Shown: in pieces, positions 18,968-27,470 of the stretch | Numbering within the stretch: position 1 is the stretch's first letter | How the letters are laid out: each line of letters starts with the position of its first letter | Origin: Pseudomonas sp. SORT22 | GTDB taxonomy: Bacteria > Pseudomonadota > Gammaproteobacteria > Pseudomonadales > Pseudomonadaceae | DNA length: 64,000 nt | Assembly: GCF_018417635.1 (NCBI RefSeq) | Contig: NZ_CP071007.1 | Coordinates: forward strand, 1,674,501 to 1,738,500 | Direction of reading: 5' to 3' | Notes under the pieces: model-generated | Seen by the model: the letters and a program-made list of their open reading frames with translations, nothing else | Databases searched by the model: none | What the model was told of the DNA's origin: nothing | Made by a program: the position numbers and the translations under genes

Positions 18968-20022
18968 TGAATCCGATGATATCCATTGCAGGGCGGGCAA
19001 TCGGTGCCGCGCATGCGCCTTACATCATTGCCGAGCTGTCTGCCAACCATAATGGCAAGCTCGAAACAGCAATGAGGATCATCGAGGAAGCGAAGAAAGC
19101 CGGCGCCGATGCGGTCAAGCTGCAAACCTACACCGCAGATACCATCACGCTGAACAGCGATGCTGAAGAGTTCCGCATTCACGGGGGGCTGTGGGATGGC
19201 CGTACCCTGTACGACCTTTATCTGGAGGCGCAGATGCCCTGGGAGTGGCACCAGCCGTTGTTCGAGCATGCCCGCAAACTGGGTATCACCATTTTCAGTT
19301 CGCCCTTTGACTTTACTGCCGTCGACTTGCTGGAAAGCCTGAATGCCCCGGCTTACAAGATTGCCTCCTTCGAGGCAATCGACCTGCCATTGATCAAATA
19401 TGTGGCTGGCACTGGCAAACCCATGATCATTTCTACCGGCATGGCCGATGCCGAAGAGATCAGCGAAGCGATCGAGGCCGCGCGTGAGGGCGGCTGCAAG
19501 GAGCTGGCAATTCTTCATTGTGTCAGCGGCTATCCGGCGCCGGCTGCGGAATACAATTTGCGCACCATTCCCGACATGGTTCGCCGTTTTGGTTTGGTCA
19601 CCGGGCTTTCCGATCACACCCTGGACAACACCACTGCGATTGCCGCCGTTACCTTGGGCGCTTCGATCGTCGAGAAGCATTTCACCCTGGATCGCAAGGG
19701 TGGAGGACCGGACGACAGTTTCTCGCTGGAGCCACTGGAGCTCAAGGCGCTGTGTCAGGACAGCAAAACCGCATGGGCGGCACTGGGTGACGTCAACTAC
19801 GCGCGCAAATCCAGCGAGCAGGGCAATGTGCAGTTCCGTCGCTCGCTCTACTTCGTCAAGTCACTGGCCGCAGGTGATGTGGTTACCGCCGATGCGATCC
19901 GCAGCGTCCGTCCAGGGCGTGGTGTTGCGCCGAAATACTTCGATGACGTTGTTGGCAAGCGAGTAAAGACTGCGGTGCTGGAAAACACACCTGTCGATTT
20001 TGCCTCTCTCGATGTTGACTGA
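18964..20022 (+). CDS. pseI: Pseudaminic acid synthase
   Basis: Condenses 2,4-diacetamido-2,4,6-trideoxy-L-altrose with phosphoenolpyruvate to make pseudaminic acid. The 352-residue protein consists of a NeuB TIM barrel (about 10-285) with IIAELSANHNG near 22-32, VKLQTY near 52-57, SSPFD near 116-120 and EKHFTLDR near 239-246, followed by a C-terminal antifreeze-like SAF domain (about 290-345, RSLYFVKSLAAGDVV). The WDGRTLYDLY segment is typical of PseI rather than sialic or legionaminic acid synthases. It overlaps pseH by four bases and is followed by 48 nt before the oxygenase gene. Confidence 0.96.
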   Translation: MMNPMISIAGRAIGAAHAPYIIAELSANHNGKLETAMRIIEEAKKAGADAVKLQTYTADTITLNSDAEEFRIHGGLWDGRTLYDLYLEAQMPWEWHQPLFEHARKLGITIFSSPFDFTAVDLLESLNAPAYKIASFEAIDLPLIKYVAGTGKPMIISTGMADAEEISEAIEAAREGGCKELAILHCVSGYPAPAAEYNLRTIPDMVRRFGLVTGLSDHTLDNTTAIAAVTLGASIVEKHFTLDRKGGGPDDSFSLEPLELKALCQDSKTAWAALGDVNYARKSSEQGNVQFRRSLYFVKSLAAGDVVTADAIRSVRPGRGVAPKYFDDVVGKRVKTAVLENTPVDFASLDVD

Positions 20023-20070
20023 ATAACCCGGTGCACGCTGGGCTCGAACCCGTAGTTCAAGGAGTTGAAA

Positions 20071-20958
20071 ATGGCTGGGAGTACATTGAAGAAGATTGTC
20101 GGAAGGGTCTATCCGTTTCGTCGGCTGGCCTTTTTTACCCAGCGCCTGATCACCAGGCCTGGTCACCGCGAAGCGCTTTCCGAGGTGGCCTGCAAGCGAC
20201 TTCCAGCCAAGTCTTCTTCGAGCCCATTGCCGCAACATGAACTGGGCGAACTGGGCCGCAACGGTTATGTCATGCTCGACGACCTGGTCACCTCCGACCA
20301 GGTTGCCCAGATGAAGGAATACTTCCAGGACAAGCAGGCATTCGACCGCTGGAATGCGGCGTCGGGGTTGTTCGATCCCGCGCATCCGCCTGCAGATTGC
20401 CATACCGCGCCATTCCTCAATTCCGATATCGCGCAGTCGCCATGGGCGTTGAAATGGGCCAACGACAGTCGCGTGCTGGCGATTGTTGAGAACTGGCTGG
20501 GCGCCAAACCGACATTGTCGAACCTCAGCGTGTGGTGGTCTTACCCCGGTCATGACACCCCACAAGAGGCCGAGTGCTTTCACCGCGATGTTGATGACCT
20601 GCGTTTCATCAAGTTGTTTATCTACCTTTCAGATGTCGACGAAGGCGCCGGTCCCCACGTCTTCGTGCCGGGCAGTCACAAACATGATGGTTTCAACAAG
20701 ATCCGACGTTACAGCGATTCAGAAGTGATCGAGGCCTTTGGTCAAGACGGGATCAAGTACTTTACCGGAGAGCAGGGCAGTGCCTTCCTGGAAAACACCT
20801 TTGGCCTGCACAAGGGGCAACTGCCGACGCATAAGCCACGGTTGCTGTTTCAGGCGCAGTATTCACTGCATCCCATAGGTATTTACGAATATGCACCGGT
20901 AAGCGTCGAGCTGGGTGCGCCCCTGGATAATTATATCAATCGGTTGTACGTCAAATGA
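20071..20958 (+). CDS. PhyH-family Fe(II)/2-oxoglutarate dioxygenase in the Pse operon
   Basis: A 295-residue protein of the phytanoyl-CoA dioxygenase superfamily. The metal triad is visible as His171 and Asp173 (HRDVDD) and His247 (GLHKGQLP). An arginine nine residues later (HKPRLLF) is suited to bind 2-oxoglutarate, and VFVPGSHKHDG is a family signature. It should hydroxylate an unactivated carbon. The ATG at 20071 has AAGGAG at 20059-20064. Its stop overlaps the acyltransferase gene by four bases, and it lies between pseI and a probable transferase, so the substrate may be Pse, its N-acyl group, another repeat-unit sugar or the lipid carrier. It is not one of the six known Pse enzymes; the substrate is unknown. 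Confidence 0.85.
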   Translation: MAGSTLKKIVGRVYPFRRLAFFTQRLITRPGHREALSEVACKRLPAKSSSSPLPQHELGELGRNGYVMLDDLVTSDQVAQMKEYFQDKQAFDRWNAASGLFDPAHPPADCHTAPFLNSDIAQSPWALKWANDSRVLAIVENWLGAKPTLSNLSVWWSYPGHDTPQEAECFHRDVDDLRFIKLFIYLSDVDEGAGPHVFVPGSHKHDGFNKIRRYSDSEVIEAFGQDGIKYFTGEQGSAFLENTFGLHKGQLPTHKPRLLFQAQYSLHPIGIYEYAPVSVELGAPLDNYINRLYVK

Positions 20959-21482
20959 AAGGCACGCTGAAGCGCTTGTTCGAAAGCTTTTTCCGACTGT
21001 CGTTGGTCAGGGCGCTGGTGCGCGCGATGATTCATGTAGTTGATCTGCTGGGACGGTTCTGGACCTTTGTCAAAATCAGGGCTGTCGCCGATATTCCACG
21101 CGGTAGCAACTGTCACTGGAGTGTCGTCCTGAAGTACCCCGAGAACATCAAGTTTCATGGCCGGGTCATGATCAGTCCCGATTGCGTTATCGGGGCAAAA
21201 TCACCTGTGCACCTGGGGAATGAAGTGCGCCTTTCCCAGGGTGTGCATATTGAAACGGCCTCCCTGGATATCAATGGTCCGTTGCCCTATCAGCATGTCT
21301 CGAAGCCGGTCTGTATCGAAGACGGGGTCTGGCTGGGCGCGCATTGCATCGTACTGGCCGGGGTAACCATTGGCCGTAACTCAGTGATTGGTGCCGGCGT
21401 CGTGGTCAGCAAAAGTGTCCCGGAAAACTCGATCGTAGTCGGATCGGGATTCAGGTTTATCGAGCGGAAAGAAAGCTACTGA
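20955..21482 (+). CDS. LbH-type sugar acyltransferase (WbbJ-like)
   Basis: A 175-residue protein with a basic, amphipathic N-terminal helix region (residues 1-45) that may touch the membrane, followed by hexapeptide repeats (VMISPDCVIGAKS, VRLSQGVHIE, VCIEDGVWLGAHCIVLAGV, VTIGRNSVIGAG). The VWLGAHCIVL segment carries the usual acetyl-CoA site. It should acylate a sugar hydroxyl in the repeat unit. It overlaps both the dioxygenase (ATGA at 20955) and nearly abuts the next gene (3 nt), so it belongs to the Pse transcription unit. Confidence 0.85.
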   Translation: MKGTLKRLFESFFRLSLVRALVRAMIHVVDLLGRFWTFVKIRAVADIPRGSNCHWSVVLKYPENIKFHGRVMISPDCVIGAKSPVHLGNEVRLSQGVHIETASLDINGPLPYQHVSKPVCIEDGVWLGAHCIVLAGVTIGRNSVIGAGVVVSKSVPENSIVVGSGFRFIERKESY

Positions 21483-21485
21483 CCT

Positions 21486-22820
21486 ATGAATATTGTACTG
21501 ATAGAAAATAGGTACAAGACCTATTTCTGGGATGCGCTGGCCAAGTGCTTCATTGCTGATGGCCATAATGTCCAGTGGATTGTACAGAACCCGCTTTTTG
21601 CACCGGCCCATGGTCAGGCCAGGCTGATCGGCTTTCCCCGAGGGAAGGACTTCAGCCCGCTGGGTGGCGACGATCTGTTCACCCGGACACGTCAGTCAGA
21701 TCGTTTCGTCAATTATTTTGGCGGTCAGCCTACCCACTACCACTACTACCGGCAGGCCATCTGGCAGGCGCTGGATGACGCCAAGCCGGACCTGGTCATT
21801 GGCGAGGCCACGCTGTTTCATGAACTGCTGGCGGTAGAATGGTGCAAGGCTCGCGGAGTAGCCTTTTTTCATCCCTCCATGCCCGGCTATCCGGGAGGGC
21901 GCTACAGCATCTACGCCGCAGACAGCAAGGAGGCTATTGGTACGTCCGCGGACTGCCCGGCGGACGAGGACTGTTTTGCCCTGGCTGAAGCTATTCGCAA
22001 GCGCGAGAAGGTTCCGGACTACATGCGTCCCGCCCTGCCTTCGGATCCGGGGCGGGTGTTTCCGTTGCACGGTTCCTGGCCCAACCGGCTGACGTTGATC
22101 AAAAGCTACCTGGGGGGGGAGCGGTTCAATACGCCTTCACCGGTAAAGAAGTGGTTGCTGGACCGGGCGGTAAAAGCGCGGCTGGCGCGTTGGGCGCAAC
22201 TCAGTGGCGAGCGCTTCAGCCTGGATGCCGATCAACATTACCTGCTGTACCCAATGCAGATGCAACCCGAATCCAACCTCGACCTGTGGGGACAGGATTT
22301 CCGTAACCAGGCCGAGTTGATTGCAGCGTTGGCACGAGCGCTTCCCGCCCACTGGAAACTGCTGGTCAAACTTAACCCCAAGACCAAATATGAACTGGAC
22401 GATGCCCTGCTTGAACAGATCGTATCCGTGGACAATATCATCCCGGTTCCCTACGAAGTCGCAATGGGTTCCCTGCTCGAGCACGTCAAACTGATCTGTA
22501 CCGTTACCGGGACTATTGCCGTGGAGGCGGTCTTGTCGCGCAAGCCACTGGTTCAATTCGGTCCAGGCGTGCTTGCCGGCGAGCCAGGATACGTACAGTT
22601 GAGTGATGTCGAAGGGATTTCGCAGGTTATTCAGGACGTGGAAAGCGGAACATTCACGCTTGCCGACGATGCGGCCAGAACCCAGTTGGTCCGCAAGCTG
22701 TATACCACCACCTTTGCCGGGCTGGTCTCCGACCCTGCATCGTTGCCAGCAGTGCTCGACCAGGACAATGTCCGGCAAATTGCAAACAACCTGGTTCGAG
22801 TGGCGGAGCAACACAGATGA
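21486..22820 (+). CDS. Capsule_synth-like surface carbohydrate protein, candidate nonulosonic acid transferase
   Basis: A 444-residue soluble protein without membrane segments. The C-terminal half (about 245-400) has YLLYPMQMQPESNLD, WKLLVKLNPK and VKLICTVTGTIAVEAVLSRK, which resemble the nucleotide-binding domain of Capsule_synth (KpsC/KpsS-like, CMP-Kdo-using) glycosyltransferases. The N-terminal half has DLVIGEATLFHELLAVEWC, where a polymer-export GT-B domain would sit. CMP-Pse is a CMP-activated 2-keto sugar like CMP-Kdo, and the gene is embedded in the pse block, so a Pse transferase is the leading guess. This is inference; the sequence alone shows only the fold. Confidence 0.65.
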   Translation: MNIVLIENRYKTYFWDALAKCFIADGHNVQWIVQNPLFAPAHGQARLIGFPRGKDFSPLGGDDLFTRTRQSDRFVNYFGGQPTHYHYYRQAIWQALDDAKPDLVIGEATLFHELLAVEWCKARGVAFFHPSMPGYPGGRYSIYAADSKEAIGTSADCPADEDCFALAEAIRKREKVPDYMRPALPSDPGRVFPLHGSWPNRLTLIKSYLGGERFNTPSPVKKWLLDRAVKARLARWAQLSGERFSLDADQHYLLYPMQMQPESNLDLWGQDFRNQAELIAALARALPAHWKLLVKLNPKTKYELDDALLEQIVSVDNIIPVPYEVAMGSLLEHVKLICTVTGTIAVEAVLSRKPLVQFGPGVLAGEPGYVQLSDVEGISQVIQDVESGTFTLADDAARTQLVRKLYTTTFAGLVSDPASLPAVLDQDNVRQIANNLVRVAEQHR

Positions 22821-23566
22821 AACGCACCTTGGCGTCGCTGTTGGGGTTATGCCTGCCAGCATGTGCCCTGAAGAATATGATCCTGCGCGCCCTGGGCTGG
22901 CATATCGGTGCCGGGTGCCGAATCGGTTTTTCCTGGATTCGTGCCGAATCGGTCATGCTCGGCGAACGGGTTTCGGTTGGCCACGGTAACTACCTGGACT
23001 GCAAATGCCTGGTCATGCGGCCGGCGGCTTACATTCAGCACTTCAACCTGGTGAAGGGCGACATCTGGGTGTTCCTGTTGCCGAATGCGGCACTTGGCAA
23101 CATGAACAAAGTGTACCGGGCACGCCGTGGCGTTACCTGGGGTCGGGCAGTGTTGCGGCTTGGGGTCTACTCGAAAATCACCTCGAAACACATCGTCGAC
23201 TGTACCCGAAGTGTTCGCTTTGGCGATTACTCAACGCTCGCTGGATCGGGCAGCCAGATCTGGACGCATGGATACATGCATGCGCCTTCGGGGCTGGATC
23301 GTTTTCGGGTCGATGGTAGCGTGCGTATCGGTGACAACGTCTACATCGGCTCGATGACAGTGGTCAATGCAGCAGTGTCGATCAGCGATGGGGTTACGGT
23401 CGGGGCCGCTTCCTGCGTTTCCAAATCGTTGCTCAAGCCAGGGCTGTATGTCGCGCAGCCGCTGCGCTGGATCGCCCTGGATTATGAGCAGGCCATGGTT
23501 CGCCATCCCAAAGTCGAAGTCCGGGGATTGGTGGAGCGGGTCTATAACAAGAAGCCGGGGATTTAG
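22817..23566 (+). CDS. LbH-type acyltransferase, second in the Pse operon
   Basis: A 249-residue protein with hexapeptide repeats in two stretches: CRIGFSWIRAESVMLGERVSV and GHGNYLDC near residues 34-59, and VRIGDNVYIGSMTVVNAAVSI near 174-194, ending ISDGVTVGAASCVSK. An HxxxxxP-containing segment (IWTHGYMHAP near 150-159) resembles the catalytic histidine region of O-acetyltransferases such as the WcaF/Maa group. It overlaps the putative transferase by four bases and ends 2 nt before the flippase gene. It is likely to add an acetyl or other acyl group to a sugar of the Pse-containing repeat. Confidence 0.82.
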   Translation: MKRTLASLLGLCLPACALKNMILRALGWHIGAGCRIGFSWIRAESVMLGERVSVGHGNYLDCKCLVMRPAAYIQHFNLVKGDIWVFLLPNAALGNMNKVYRARRGVTWGRAVLRLGVYSKITSKHIVDCTRSVRFGDYSTLAGSGSQIWTHGYMHAPSGLDRFRVDGSVRIGDNVYIGSMTVVNAAVSISDGVTVGAASCVSKSLLKPGLYVAQPLRWIALDYEQAMVRHPKVEVRGLVERVYNKKPGI

Positions 23567-23568
23567 CG

Positions 23569-24804
23569 TTGCTCATCCATGCCAAGCGGCTGCTGGTACA
23601 GGCAGGTCTTTTCGGGTTATCGAAATCAGCAGTGTTGTTCGCGCCGTTTCTCGCTGCCTGGACGTTGAGCAATGCCCAGTATGGTGCGGTTGAGTGGTGG
23701 CTATCAGTGTCGATGGCGCTGGGGCCGTTGCTTGCACTGGGCATGCATGGCGTCATCGCCTATGGCACCTTGGGTGGACCTTTAGCCAGTGGCGTACAAA
23801 CTGCCACCGCGTATGTGCTTATCGCCTGCGCGACGGTCATGGCTGCGAGTTGGCTGGCATTTCATCTGGTCACGGAGCCATCGCTGGCTGCTGCCGCGGT
23901 TATCGGCTTGCAAAGTGCACTTGTCGTGCTGCAACTGGCAACCTCAGCCCGGCTTAAAGCGTTGGGCAAAGGCGCGGTGGCGTCGATATTCGAGAGTGCC
24001 CTGTATCTCACCCTGCTTTTTGGCTTGGCCTCACATTGGCTGGGTGTGGACTTCATGGCCTTCTATGTGCAGGTCATGGCGCTCTGTGGCGTGCTCATGA
24101 TCGGGGTATTGCTCAAGGTCTCGCAACTGCCCGGGCGTGAGGCGCTGCGTTTGGGTGCGTTGCGTGGAGTATTTCGCCACAGCTACAAGTTCCTGCTGGG
24201 AGGGGTGTTGATGGGCGCGTTCATGGGCGGCCCGCGAATAGTGCTCGGGGTACTGGACACAGAAACCACCGTTGCGGCGTTTTCAATTGTATTTCGCTGG
24301 CTGTCCATTGCCATTGTCGTGCATCAATTTATCAACACTGTGTTCTTCCGGCGCGTCTATGGCAGCGTGGTCGCATTCAGAAGTACAGCGATCATGGCTT
24401 GCGTGACGCTGGTTGCCCTGGCTGCGGCCGTTATAGCGACAGTGCTCTGGTTTGTTCCCGGGGCCGAACTCGGCCTTCCCTGGCCGTTGCCGCAAGATCG
24501 CTGGTTGGTAAGTAGCATGGCGCTGGTCATGGTGCTCTGGGCGACCAGCGCAAGCCTTGAAGGCGTTTTGGCCAGTGCGGCACGACCGGGCTTGCAAACC
24601 CTGTGTGTCGCCGCGGGGATCAGTGTATTTGTGCTGTTTGTAGGCATTGGTTACCTGTTGCCGACTGTCAGCTTCACTGGGTTGATCACGCTGGCCTGGA
24701 TCGCCGGATTTCTGATGATCGTGGGCATGCAACTGTATTGGGCAGTGAAACTGGAACTGTTCACCTTCAGGCTGGAGAACATATTGAAAGTGGGTTTGCG
24801 ATGA
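23569..24804 (+). CDS. wzx: Wzx-type lipid-linked oligosaccharide flippase
   Basis: A polytopic membrane protein of 411 residues with about 11-12 hydrophobic segments, the layout of MOP-superfamily polysaccharide flippases. It should carry the undecaprenyl-linked repeat across the inner membrane. There is no in-frame ATG nearby; I choose TTG at 23569 with GGGGA at 23557-23561 seven bases upstream, giving MLIHAKRLLVQAGLFGLSKS. It overlaps the polymerase gene by four bases (GATGA). It is the only flippase-like gene in the window, although the locus has two initiating enzymes. Confidence 0.8.
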   Translation: MLIHAKRLLVQAGLFGLSKSAVLFAPFLAAWTLSNAQYGAVEWWLSVSMALGPLLALGMHGVIAYGTLGGPLASGVQTATAYVLIACATVMAASWLAFHLVTEPSLAAAAVIGLQSALVVLQLATSARLKALGKGAVASIFESALYLTLLFGLASHWLGVDFMAFYVQVMALCGVLMIGVLLKVSQLPGREALRLGALRGVFRHSYKFLLGGVLMGAFMGGPRIVLGVLDTETTVAAFSIVFRWLSIAIVVHQFINTVFFRRVYGSVVAFRSTAIMACVTLVALAAAVIATVLWFVPGAELGLPWPLPQDRWLVSSMALVMVLWATSASLEGVLASAARPGLQTLCVAAGISVFVLFVGIGYLLPTVSFTGLITLAWIAGFLMIVGMQLYWAVKLELFTFRLENILKVGLR

Positions 24805-26096
24805 CGCCGTTGTTGATAAGGCTTGCGGTGTTTCCGCCCTACCGGATTTTTCTCTGGGGTGGCTTGTGCTGTCTGTTGATCTGGTTTTTTGCCCCGATTG
24901 ACTACCTGTATGAAGCTGGCCCGTCTTCGCTCTTTATCCTCGTGGCCTATGTCTACCTGTTCTTCCTGGCCTTGTTTTTTTCGGCTGGCTTGACCCGGGC
25001 GAAAGTTCTGACGCTTGAATGTGATGCGCGCTCCATTGGCCGCCTGGTGTGGCTTGTTTATGGCCTTGGAAGCGTCGGTTTGGTGCTTCGGGTTATCGAA
25101 CGGATCTTTATCCGGGCCGGCGGCAATATCAGTTCCGATTTTATGGAAAACCGCGAGCTGATTGCCACCGGTGGCTCGGGCAGCATTGCGCTGGTCGGTG
25201 CGGTGTTGTCATCATTCTTTCTATTCTTACCCATCTTCATCTGCATGATGCGGGTGGCCGGCGCGCGCCGCTGGTATCACTTTCCGATGTTGTTCTGCTG
25301 CCTGTTGTTTGCCGTTTTCGACATGGTCCTGCAGGGCTCCAGAAGTGGACTGGTGGTGTTCATGGCGACTTCGTTGACCGCTGCACTGATGACCGGATAT
25401 GTCAGGCTTTCCCTGCGCAACCTGTTGCTTGGCCTTGCACTGGCCGTTGCTTTTATCTGGCTGGGGGGCATGGTCTTCTGGATCCGTACCCAGCAAATGG
25501 GTCTGGATCCGGTAGCGTCAATGGAGCTTTCCGGTTATGCCCGATTTGCCCCAGCCAGCGCTCAGGTCGTGGAGTATCTGGGGCAGAACGACAGCTCGGG
25601 TCTGGCTGGACTGATTTATGCGCTGACCCACTTTTCTCAATACATCACCCACGGGTTGTACGAGTTTTTCTATCTGGCCTCGTTAGTTGATGGCGCCAGT
25701 ACCTATGGGCTGCAGAGCTTCTACATTCCCGCCAAGATCATCATGTCGGCCCTGGGTAAAGGGGATATCGAGGAGGTGTTGATTGACGGTGTCATTCGCC
25801 CGGGTGTCTACACCACGTTGTTCGGGCCCGTGGTCTATGACTTTGGCATCTGGGGTGGGGCTCTGGCATGTCTGATCTTTGCCGTGGTGCTGGGGCTGGT
25901 AGCCAGGGCCGTGAGCCGTCAGGGTATCGCCTGGTTGCCGATGTACCTGATTTTTTGTTCGTTCTTGCCGTTCTTTCTGGTCGTCAATCTGTTTGTCAGT
26001 GGTATCGGGCAGTACGCAATGATTGCCGCAGTGCTCCTGGGATTGATACTCCGCGTGTTCTATTCAACGTTGTTCAAAGCGTCTGACGCGGTGTAA
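24801..26096 (+). CDS. O-antigen polymerase-like membrane protein (Wzy type)
   Basis: A 431-residue protein with about 11-12 membrane segments and a large periplasmic loop between residues about 230 and 345 (SMELSGYARFAP, THFSQYITHGLYEF, YGLQSFYIPAK). This fits the oligosaccharide-repeat-unit polymerase family. DMVLQGSRSGLVVF near 174-187 is a conserved arginine-containing cytoplasmic/periplasmic edge in such proteins. The ATG at 24801 overlaps the flippase stop; longer forms starting at 24603 would lie within wzx. With wzx immediately upstream it is the natural partner for the Pse repeat unit. Confidence 0.8.
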   Translation: MTPLLIRLAVFPPYRIFLWGGLCCLLIWFFAPIDYLYEAGPSSLFILVAYVYLFFLALFFSAGLTRAKVLTLECDARSIGRLVWLVYGLGSVGLVLRVIERIFIRAGGNISSDFMENRELIATGGSGSIALVGAVLSSFFLFLPIFICMMRVAGARRWYHFPMLFCCLLFAVFDMVLQGSRSGLVVFMATSLTAALMTGYVRLSLRNLLLGLALAVAFIWLGGMVFWIRTQQMGLDPVASMELSGYARFAPASAQVVEYLGQNDSSGLAGLIYALTHFSQYITHGLYEFFYLASLVDGASTYGLQSFYIPAKIIMSALGKGDIEEVLIDGVIRPGVYTTLFGPVVYDFGIWGGALACLIFAVVLGLVARAVSRQGIAWLPMYLIFCSFLPFFLVVNLFVSGIGQYAMIAAVLLGLILRVFYSTLFKASDAV

Positions 26097-26148
26097 CAGG
26101 CAGTCGCGGCAACACATTGATTTTTTGAAAATTTGCGATGGTGATGTA

Positions 26149-27282
26149 GTGAATATCAGGGTAGCGGTTGTTCATGATTGGCTGGTGACATTCGCAGGTG
26201 CAGAGAAGGTGTTGGCTGAAATTATCAGTCTCTGGCCTCAGGCAGATCTGTTCTCTGTGGTGGATTTCTTTTCTGACGCCGAGCGTAAAAAGATCGGTGG
26301 CAAAGTTGCCACGACGACCTTCATCCAGCGTCTTCCACAGGCCCGCAAGCGCTATCAACTGTACTTGCCGTTGATGCCACTGGCGATTGAACAACTGGAC
26401 CTGTCGGGTTATGACCTGATCATCAGCAGCAGCCACGCGGTGGCCAAAGGGGTGATGACCGGCCCTGACCAGTTGCACATCTGTTATTGCCACTCACCGA
26501 TCCGCTACGCCTGGGACCTGCAGAACCAGTACCTGATCGAGTCCAACAAGAGTGAAGGGCTCAAGGGCTGGCTGGCCCGTTACCTGCTGTTCAAAATTCG
26601 CAACTGGGACGCGCGCACGGCCAACAACGTCGAGCATTTCGTCTCCAACAGCAATTACATCGGCCGCCGTATCGGCAAGGTCTACAAACGTGAGGCGACC
26701 ACCATCTACCCGGGGGTGGATGTTCAGGACTTTGCTTTCACGCCTGACAAGGAAGACTTCTACCTGACCGCTTCGCGCATGGTCCCCTATAAAAAAATGG
26801 ACCTGATTGTCAGGGCCTTCAGTGCCATGCCCGACAAGAAACTGGTGGTGATCGGCGACGGGCCGCAGTTCGATAAAGTCACGCAGGCTGCCGGACCGAA
26901 TGTGCAGGTGCTGGGGTATCAGCCTTTCGAGGTCCTGCGTGACCATATGCAGCGGTGTCGGGCATTTGTGTTCGCTGCCGAGGAGGACTTTGGCATCACC
27001 CCGGTCGAAGCCCAGGCTTGCGGCACGCCGGTCATTGCCTTCGGTAAGGGCGGTGCCCTCGAAACCGTCGTCGAGGGGAAAACCGGGATGTTTTTCTATG
27101 AGCAGACCGAGGCTGCGATTTGTGCCGCCATCAGCCAGTTTGAAAGCGCTGGGGATTTTGATCCGGCAAGCATTCGTGCGCATGCCGAACAATTTGCTCC
27201 CGAGATTTTTCGAGAGAGGTTCAAGCGTTTTGTCGATGACAAGTGCCAGACGTTTTTCGCTGGCTGGCGACACCATCAATAA
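26149..27282 (+). CDS. Glycosyltransferase family 4, WbaZ-like (probable mannosyltransferase)
   Basis: A GT-B glycosyltransferase of about 377 residues. The N-terminal domain has VAVVHDWLVTFAGAEKVL at residues 5-22 and CYCHSPIRYAWDLQNQYL near 111-128. The C-terminal domain has ASRMVPYKKMDLIV near 210-223 and EEDFGITPVEAQACGTPVIA near 280-299, with the GT4 E-x7-E arrangement. These are typical of GDP-mannose-dependent WbaZ/WbdB-type enzymes. I choose GTG at 26149; the in-frame TTG at 26125 adds eight residues not seen in the family. It lies 52 nt after the polymerase and 188 nt before wcaJ. Mannose as donor sugar is inferred from family resemblance and from manC. Confidence 0.85.
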   Translation: MNIRVAVVHDWLVTFAGAEKVLAEIISLWPQADLFSVVDFFSDAERKKIGGKVATTTFIQRLPQARKRYQLYLPLMPLAIEQLDLSGYDLIISSSHAVAKGVMTGPDQLHICYCHSPIRYAWDLQNQYLIESNKSEGLKGWLARYLLFKIRNWDARTANNVEHFVSNSNYIGRRIGKVYKREATTIYPGVDVQDFAFTPDKEDFYLTASRMVPYKKMDLIVRAFSAMPDKKLVVIGDGPQFDKVTQAAGPNVQVLGYQPFEVLRDHMQRCRAFVFAAEEDFGITPVEAQACGTPVIAFGKGGALETVVEGKTGMFFYEQTEAAICAAISQFESAGDFDPASIRAHAEQFAPEIFRERFKRFVDDKCQTFFAGWRHHQ

Positions 27283-27423
27283 CGTGTGATGAAAGCTGGT
27301 GCTGTCGGGAGCAGACCAGCAGCCAGTCAACTTCGGGTTGGCTGCATCGATGGCAATCATGGGCAAAGAACCCAGGCGCCATAGGGCAATAACAAGCAAC
27401 ATTTTTATAGGACTTCCGGGGCG

Positions 27424-27437
27424 CGGCCAAGAGGCCG
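27424..27437 (+). promoter_or_regulatory. Small dyad upstream of wcaJ
   Basis: CGGCC (27424-27428) and GGCCG (27433-27437) form a short inverted repeat with a four-base spacer, about 35 bases before the wcaJ start. The 188-base gap 27283-27470 has no gene. It may be a regulatory RNA hairpin, but the stem is only five bases and no T-tract follows. Confidence 0.2.
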
Positions 27438-27470
27438 TCAGGCTCCGGAATGGGGGAGGATGTGTAGGGT

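Noticed and set aside
24603..24800. In-frame extension of the Wzy-like gene
   Set aside because: It lies wholly inside wzx; the ATG at 24801 with stop overlap fits the pattern of the operon.
27283..27470. JUMPstart/ops element search ahead of the wcaJ unit
   Set aside because: No GGCGGTAGC-type core was found here or ahead of any sugar gene in the window.
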